NCBI GenBank assembly: GCA_964431545.1
Contig: CAYSLC010000078.1
Coordinates: 1-22,117 of the forward strand
Origin: CAYSLC01 sp964431545
GTDB lineage: Bacteria; Desulfobacterota; Desulfobacteria; Desulfobacterales; JAABSP01
Direction of reading: 5' to 3'
Length of the DNA stretch: 22,117 nt
The position numbers and the translations under genes were made by a program. This document shows positions 18,014-22,117 of this stretch, one piece after another; position 1 is the stretch's first letter; every line of letters begins with the position of its first letter. The notes beneath the pieces were generated by a model. It did not search any database and was not told the DNA's origin. It saw only the letters and a program-made list of their open reading frames with translations.

Positions 18014-18057
18014 CCGACGGCCTACATGGAACGATTTTCAGAAAATCAGGCCCTCGG
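18014..18057 (+). other. Extended hairpin in the receptor - cheB gap
   Basis: Three pairings nest: CCGA (18014-18017) with TCGG (18054-18057), GGCCT (18019-18023) with AGGCC (18048-18052), and GATTTTC (18033-18039) with GAAAATC (18041-18047), leaving a 9-base bulge on the 5' side. It fills nearly all of the 52-base gap and ends 6 bases before the first cheB start, so it could mask the cheB initiation region. The AT-rich tip stands out in this GC-rich DNA. Confidence 0.5.
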
Positions 18058-18063
18058 CGGTCC

Positions 18064-19254
18064 ATGAGGACGCCCATGAAGGGGGATAGGGACGGACAGG
18101 TGGAAAAGGATTTACGGGTGCTGGTGGTGGACGACACGGTGATCGACCGGCAGGTGTTGTCCCGGGTCATCAACGATATCGACGGGGTCGAACTCCAGGG
18201 GGTCGCCTCCAGCGGACCCCGCGCCCTGACCAAGATCGGGCTCCGGCCGCCGGACCTCGTCCTGCTCGATGTCTTCATGCCCGAGATGGATGGGCTGGAG
18301 ACCCTGGCGCGGATCAAGGAGGCCCACCCCAACATCGATGTGGTCATGGTGAGCGGCATCGACCGGGAGACGGCCCGGTACACCATGAAGGCCCTGGAGT
18401 CGGGGGCCCTCGACTTCATCGCCAAGCCCCGGAAGCCCACCGTGGAGGAGAACGTCGCCGAACTCCGGTCGGCCATCTCCCGGCTGGTCTCCATGGCCCG
18501 GACCCGGAAGTACTCCCGGAAGGCCCGGGGGGTCAACGACGAGGCCCCGCCCGAGGCGCCGCCCCAGCCGCCGCCGGCGATCCGCAAGGCGGCCCTGGTC
18601 CCCGAGGCGCCGCCCAAGAAAGCGGAGCGGCCGGTTTACATCCGCAAGGCCCCCCGGAAGGTGGGCCGCGTCGACGCGGTGGGCATCGGGGTCTCCACCG
18701 GCGGGCCCAACGCCCTCCAGGAGCTGGTCCAGGGCCTGTGCGCCGATTTTCCGGTGCCGATCCTGGCCGTGCAGCACATGCCGGTGATGTTCACCGCCTC
18801 CCTGGCCACACGGCTCGACAACGGGAGCGCCGTCAAGGTGATCGAGGCGAGGGACCGGGAGCTGATCCGGCCGGGGTTCTTCTACCTGGCGCCGGGGGGA
18901 CGCCACATGGAGGTCCGGAAGGACCGGGCCGGGTCGGCCGTGGCCCTGGTCGACACCCCGCCGGTCAACTCCTGCCGGCCCTCCGTCGATGTCCTCTTCC
19001 GGTCCATGGCCGCCGTTTTCGGCGGAAACGTCCTGACCGTGATCCTCACCGGCATGGGCAGTGACGGCGTCGCCGGGGTCTCCGAGATCCGTCGAAGGGG
19101 GGGGTACTCCCTGGTCCAGGACGAGAAGAGCAGCGTGATCTGGGGGATGCCCGGGGCGGTGGTGGAGGCGGACCAATCGGACGAGGTGGTTCCCCTGTCC
19201 AAGATGGCCGAGCGGATCGAGTGGCTGGTGGACCGGGGGAAGGGGAGATGCTGA
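18064..19254 (+). CDS. cheB: Protein-glutamate methylesterase/deamidase CheB
   Basis: CheB removes methyl groups from receptor glutamates to reset the array; its receiver is phosphorylated by CheA. The 396-aa product has a receiver (about 17-140) with D23/D24, phospho-acceptor D69 in LLDVFMPEMDG and K121, a Pro/Ala/Lys-rich linker (about 150-200) containing repeated EAPP and IRKA units, and a C-terminal esterase with the catalytic triad S211 (GVSTGGP), H238 (VQHMP) and D334 (GMGSDG). The start is uncertain: ATG 18064 has little upstream Shine-Dalgarno sequence, while in-frame ATG 18076 has GAGGA five or so bases upstream, which would shorten the protein by 4 residues. The stop overlaps cheR. 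It is the only other receiver available to CheA apart from those fused to larger proteins. Confidence 0.95.
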   Translation: MRTPMKGDRDGQVEKDLRVLVVDDTVIDRQVLSRVINDIDGVELQGVASSGPRALTKIGLRPPDLVLLDVFMPEMDGLETLARIKEAHPNIDVVMVSGIDRETARYTMKALESGALDFIAKPRKPTVEENVAELRSAISRLVSMARTRKYSRKARGVNDEAPPEAPPQPPPAIRKAALVPEAPPKKAERPVYIRKAPRKVGRVDAVGIGVSTGGPNALQELVQGLCADFPVPILAVQHMPVMFTASLATRLDNGSAVKVIEARDRELIRPGFFYLAPGGRHMEVRKDRAGSAVALVDTPPVNSCRPSVDVLFRSMAAVFGGNVLTVILTGMGSDGVAGVSEIRRRGGYSLVQDEKSSVIWGMPGAVVEADQSDEVVPLSKMAERIEWLVDRGKGRC

Positions 19255-20162
19255 GAATCACGGAGCCGGAATACGTCCTCATGAAGACCTACATCGAGGA
19301 GCACTGCGGGGTCCACCTGGAGGAGGACAAGGAGTACCTCATCGAGTCCCGGCTCTCCGACCTGGTGGCCGCGTCCGGGTGCCGGTCCTTCCAGGAGTTC
19401 CATTTCAAGGCCCGCACCGATCTCTCGGGACGGCTCCGGGACCAGATCGTCGACGCCATGACCACCAACGAGACCTCCTGGTTCCGGGACAAGGGGGCGT
19501 GGGAGTACCTGGCCGAGGTGGCGGCGCCCGATCTCCTCGACCGGGCCGCCGAAGCCGGCGGCGCCCAGGTCTGGTCGGCGGCCGCCTCCACGGGCCAGGA
19601 GCCGTACTCCCTGGCCATGCTCCTGGAGGAGGAGGCCCTCCGGCGGGGCCGCCCCTCCCTGGCCGCCCGGGTGGAGATCATGGCCACCGACATCTCCACG
19701 TCGGCGCTGCTGACGGCCATGGCCGGTCGGTACGACGCCATCGCCATGAACCGGGGGCTCGCGGAGGAGCGGCGGGAGAGGTACTTCGTCCGGGAAGGGC
19801 GGTCGTGGGTCCTCGATCCGCGGATCCGGGAGCGGGTCTCCTTCAAGAAGTTCAACCTCCAGAACCCCTTCATCTTCGCCCGCCCTTTCGACCTGGTCCT
19901 GTGCCGGTACGTCTCCATCTACTTTTCGGAGGGCTTCAAGCGGGACCTCTTCGCCAAGACGGCCTCGGTGCTTCGGCCCGGCGGGGTGCTCCTCCTCGGG
20001 GCCACCGAGTCGCTGCGGGAGTTTTCCAGGGAGTTCGAGATCAGCTATTACAAGAACGCCGTGATCAACACCCGGAGATCGGCGCCGGCCCGAACCGAAG
20101 CCTTCCTTTCGGGGGGTTTCGACAGACTCAAGAACACAGAGGATTTCAAACGGACAAGGTAG
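19248..20162 (+). CDS. cheR: Chemotaxis protein methyltransferase CheR
   Basis: CheR methylates receptor glutamates with S-adenosylmethionine. The 304-aa protein has the N-terminal helical domain with MTTNETSWFRD (about 69-79), then the SAM-binding fold: VWSAAASTGQEPYSLAM for motif I, IMATDISTSALLTA, and DLVLCRYVSIYFS, where the common CRN is CRY. LLLGATESL near the end matches the usual LGxSES. ATG 19248 overlaps the cheB stop by 7 bases with GGGGGAAGGGGA upstream; a longer in-frame start at 19221 lies inside cheB and adds a Gly-rich stub. No TPR or other extension is fused. The ETF-QO gene begins 4 bases after its stop, so co-transcription is very likely. Confidence 0.95.
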   Translation: MLRITEPEYVLMKTYIEEHCGVHLEEDKEYLIESRLSDLVAASGCRSFQEFHFKARTDLSGRLRDQIVDAMTTNETSWFRDKGAWEYLAEVAAPDLLDRAAEAGGAQVWSAAASTGQEPYSLAMLLEEEALRRGRPSLAARVEIMATDISTSALLTAMAGRYDAIAMNRGLAEERRERYFVREGRSWVLDPRIRERVSFKKFNLQNPFIFARPFDLVLCRYVSIYFSEGFKRDLFAKTASVLRPGGVLLLGATESLREFSREFEISYYKNAVINTRRSAPARTEAFLSGGFDRLKNTEDFKRTR

Positions 20163-20166
20163 GAGA

Positions 20167-21837
20167 ATGGAGAACACACAGAGAGAACAAATCGAATTCG
20201 ACGTGGTATTCGTGGGGGGCGGCCCGGCTGGACTGGCCGGGGCCATCCGGCTGATGCAGGCGGCCGGGGAACGGCAATCGACGCCGGAGGTGGCGGTCAT
20301 CGACAAGGGATCGGAGATCGGAGCCCACGCCCTGAGCGGGGCGATCCTCAATCCCGTGGCCCTGGCGGAGCTGATCCCCGATTATCTCGATCGGGGCTGC
20401 CCGGTGGAGGCGACGGTCCGGGGGGACGGCTTCCATTATCTCACCCGGAACGGCTCGTTCCGGGTCCCCCTGATCCCCCGGCAGATGCACAACAAGGGGT
20501 TTTACGTGGTGAGCCTCTCCCGGTTCACCCGGTGGCTGGGGGAGATCGCCGAGGAGATGGGGGTCAACATCTTTCCGGGATTCGCCGGGACCGAGGTCCT
20601 CTACGGCGGGGACGACCACACGGTGGTGGGGGTCCGCACCGGCGACAAGGGGCTCGACAAGGACGGTTCGGCCAGGGCCAACTTCGAGCCGGGCATCGAT
20701 CTCATGGCGAAGATCACGGTCTTTGCCGAGGGGGCCCGGGGCAGTCTCACGAGGGAGGTGGCGCGGAAGCTCCACATCTTCAGCGGCAGGCTCCCCCAGG
20801 TCTTCGAGACCGGGATCAAGGAGGTGATCCAGGTCCCCGAGGGGGGGTATTTCGCCAATGCCGCCGCCAACGACATCCATACCCTGGGGTATCCCCTGGG
20901 GCTCGATACGCCGGGCGGGGGGTTCATCTACGAGATGGCGGAGAACCGGATCTCCCTGGGGCTGCTGGCGGGTCTCGCCTACGAGGACCCCATGTTCGAT
21001 CTCTACGATCTCTTCCTGAAGTTCAAGGAGCACCCCTTCGTGGCCGGGATCATCGAGGGGGGCAAGGTGATCGAACAGGGGGCAAGGACCGTCGCCACCG
21101 GCGGGTATTACACCATCCCGAGGCTTTCGGTGGACGGGGCCATGTTCGTGGGCGGTTGCGCGGGGATGCAGAACACGCCGGGGCTCAAAGGGATCCACGT
21201 CTCCATGAAATCGGGAATGCTGGCGGCGGAGGCGGCGGCGGAGGCCCTGGAGCGGGGGGAGTTCACCGAAGGGGCCTTGGAACGGTACCCCCGGTCCTTC
21301 GAGTCGGGGTGGGCCGGGCAGGAGATCCGCGAGGGGCGAAATTTCGCCCAGGCCCTGGCGAAGAAGGGGTTGCGCAAATTCATCCATCTGGGGGCCCAGT
21401 ACGTCAGCAAGGGGAGGGGGATCAAGGATCCGCTGCCCCTGGAGGCGGACTTCCGTACCCTGAGAGAGGTCCGGGGGGATCCGGACGCGGCGCCGAAAAC
21501 GCACAAGGATCTGGACGGGGTCCTCTACGTGGACCGGCTCACGGGCGTCTACCTCTCCAAGACGGGCCACCGGGAGGACCAGCCGGGCCATCTCATTGTC
21601 CACGACCGGAAACTCTGCGTCACCAAATGCCACGAGACGTACCGCAGCCCCTGCACCCGGTTCTGTCCGGGCCAGGTCTACGAGATGGAGACGGACGAGG
21701 GTACCGGGGAACGGCGCCTGAAGATCAACCCGTCCAACTGCCTCCACTGCAAGACGTGCGACATCAAGGATCCCTTTGAGAACATCACCTGGACCTGCCC
21801 CGAGGGGGGGGATGGGCCGAATTATTCGGTGGTGTGA
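20167..21837 (+). CDS. Electron transfer flavoprotein-ubiquinone oxidoreductase (ETF-QO)
   Basis: ETF-QO is a membrane-associated FAD and 4Fe-4S enzyme that passes electrons from ETF, and so from acyl-CoA dehydrogenases, to the quinone pool. The 556-aa product is full length. It opens with the FAD-binding DVVFVGGGPAGLAGAIRL (GxGxxG type at 17-22), followed by GAHALSGAILNP. The C-terminus has the ferredoxin-like cluster site: C500 (CPGQVYE), C525, C528 and C531 (NCLHCKTCDIKDP), then the signature ending PEGGDGPNY. The middle GMQNTPGLKGIHVSMKSGMLAAE segment is also typical. AGGAG directly precedes the ATG, only 4 bases after the cheR stop, an unusual neighbour for a respiratory enzyme. In anaerobes the acceptor may be menaquinone. 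The ETF subunits (etfAB) are not in the window. Confidence 0.96.
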   Translation: MENTQREQIEFDVVFVGGGPAGLAGAIRLMQAAGERQSTPEVAVIDKGSEIGAHALSGAILNPVALAELIPDYLDRGCPVEATVRGDGFHYLTRNGSFRVPLIPRQMHNKGFYVVSLSRFTRWLGEIAEEMGVNIFPGFAGTEVLYGGDDHTVVGVRTGDKGLDKDGSARANFEPGIDLMAKITVFAEGARGSLTREVARKLHIFSGRLPQVFETGIKEVIQVPEGGYFANAAANDIHTLGYPLGLDTPGGGFIYEMAENRISLGLLAGLAYEDPMFDLYDLFLKFKEHPFVAGIIEGGKVIEQGARTVATGGYYTIPRLSVDGAMFVGGCAGMQNTPGLKGIHVSMKSGMLAAEAAAEALERGEFTEGALERYPRSFESGWAGQEIREGRNFAQALAKKGLRKFIHLGAQYVSKGRGIKDPLPLEADFRTLREVRGDPDAAPKTHKDLDGVLYVDRLTGVYLSKTGHREDQPGHLIVHDRKLCVTKCHETYRSPCTRFCPGQVYEMETDEGTGERRLKINPSNCLHCKTCDIKDPFENITWTCPEGGDGPNYSVV

Positions 21838-22117
21838 GGGGATTTGGGGGTCGAATCCCGGACTGTTGGGTAGGTTTCTCGAATTTAGGGGGCGCGGAGC
21901 CGTTGGGATCCGCGCTCCCAACCGGGGTTGTCCCATCTGCGACACGTCCCATGGGCGTGGGCTTCAAGGACGGCGGGTTTTGCCGCGCGATGGTCAGTGG
22001 TATTTTTTTCTCCCGCGGGCCATGGGGTGCCCGACTTCCCGTAAGAGCTGCTCAAGTCTCACGCGGAGCTTGCGGAGCAAAACCGAATCCGCTGGACCGA
22101 CAGGTTATGCCATTTAT
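21838..22117. other. Terminal 280 bases without an assigned gene
   Basis: After ETF-QO there is a weak GGGATT/AATCCC repeat (21839-21844 and 21854-21859), the overlapping inverted repeats at 21892-21922, a T-run at about 22004-22010, and a doubled GCGGAGCTT/GCGGAGC unit near 22062-22080. From about 22023 on, all three forward frames are open or nearly so up to the window end, so a gene may begin here but cannot be identified. Confidence 0.4.
21892..21922 (+). repeat. Two overlapping, mutually exclusive inverted repeats after ETF-QO
   Basis: GCGCGGA (21892-21898) is the inverse of TCCGCGC (21909-21915), and GTTGGGA (21902-21908) is the inverse of TCCCAAC (21916-21922). The arms interleave in the order 1-2-1'-2' with no spacer after arm 2, so both 7-bp stems are unlikely to form together. 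It may be an operon-end structure with two alternative hairpins; no U-tract follows directly. Confidence 0.5.

Noticed and set aside
15120..18617. An 1165-codon open frame on the - strand
   Set aside because: It runs antisense across cheW, the receptor and cheB, whose + strand products are unmistakable. Its product is low-complexity Gly/His/Asp/Leu-rich text typical of the antisense frame of GC-rich genes.
21845..21866. GGGGGTCGAATCCC looks like a tRNA T-arm
   Set aside because: The loop is one base short of TTCGAAT in either orientation and no anticodon, D-arm or acceptor stem is found around it.
21988..22026. Short - strand frame reading MARGRKKYH, reminiscent of REP-associated transposase starts
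   Set aside because: It stops after nine codons and nothing transposase-like continues in any frame.
21950..22117. A forward frame from ATG 21950 open to the window end
   Set aside because: There is no Shine-Dalgarno sequence, the protein text is unrecognisable and other frames are equally open, so a gene cannot be supported.

Overview
The window is GC-rich and densely coded. It reads as a bacterial chromosome, most likely a deltaproteobacterium in the wide sense (Desulfobacterota or a relative). That placement is an inference from three things: a DUF3786-type protein, an acyl-CoA ligase plus ETF-quinone oxidoreductase pair, and a long hybrid CheA with two CheW domains. No marker RNA is present to confirm it. 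There are no recognisable tRNA or rRNA genes, CRISPR arrays or complete insertion sequences.

Region 1 (1-4861, + strand) holds the 3' end of secA, then clpS, clpA and aat packed as an apparent operon. ClpS, ClpA and Aat together form the bacterial N-degron (N-end rule) pathway: Aat adds Leu/Phe to protein N-termini, ClpS recognises them and ClpA unfolds the substrate. The partner protease ClpP is not in the window. A small secreted coiled-coil protein of unknown function follows.

Region 2 (4868-9587) is a mixed housekeeping block. It contains two HIT-family nucleotide-binding proteins, one on each side of a fabH-type ketoacyl-ACP synthase III on the - strand. The second HIT gene is translationally coupled to a DUF3786-like gene. 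A long-chain acyl-CoA ligase lies on the - strand. The 370-base divergent gap at 6426-6795 carries candidate promoters in both directions and a long stem-loop in the leader of the second HIT gene.

Region 3 (9738-21837, + strand) is the most interesting part: a complete alternative chemosensory operon. Its order is a five-part regulator (receiver, degenerate receiver, PP2C/SpoIIE phosphatase, RsbW-like kinase), a STAS anti-anti-sigma protein, hybrid CheA, CheW, a methyl-accepting receptor, CheB and CheR, then the ETF-quinone oxidoreductase starting 4 bases after cheR. There is no stand-alone CheY and there are no flagellar genes. The simplest reading is that the receptor array drives a partner switch (phosphatase/kinase/STAS) instead of a flagellar motor. 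Because the operon is bracketed by an acyl-CoA ligase and ETF-QO, the sensed or controlled process may be linked to fatty-acid oxidation or quinone redox state. That last step is speculation from gene order.

The final 280 bases (21838-22117) hold overlapping inverted repeats and then open frames cut by the window edge, with no gene I can name.
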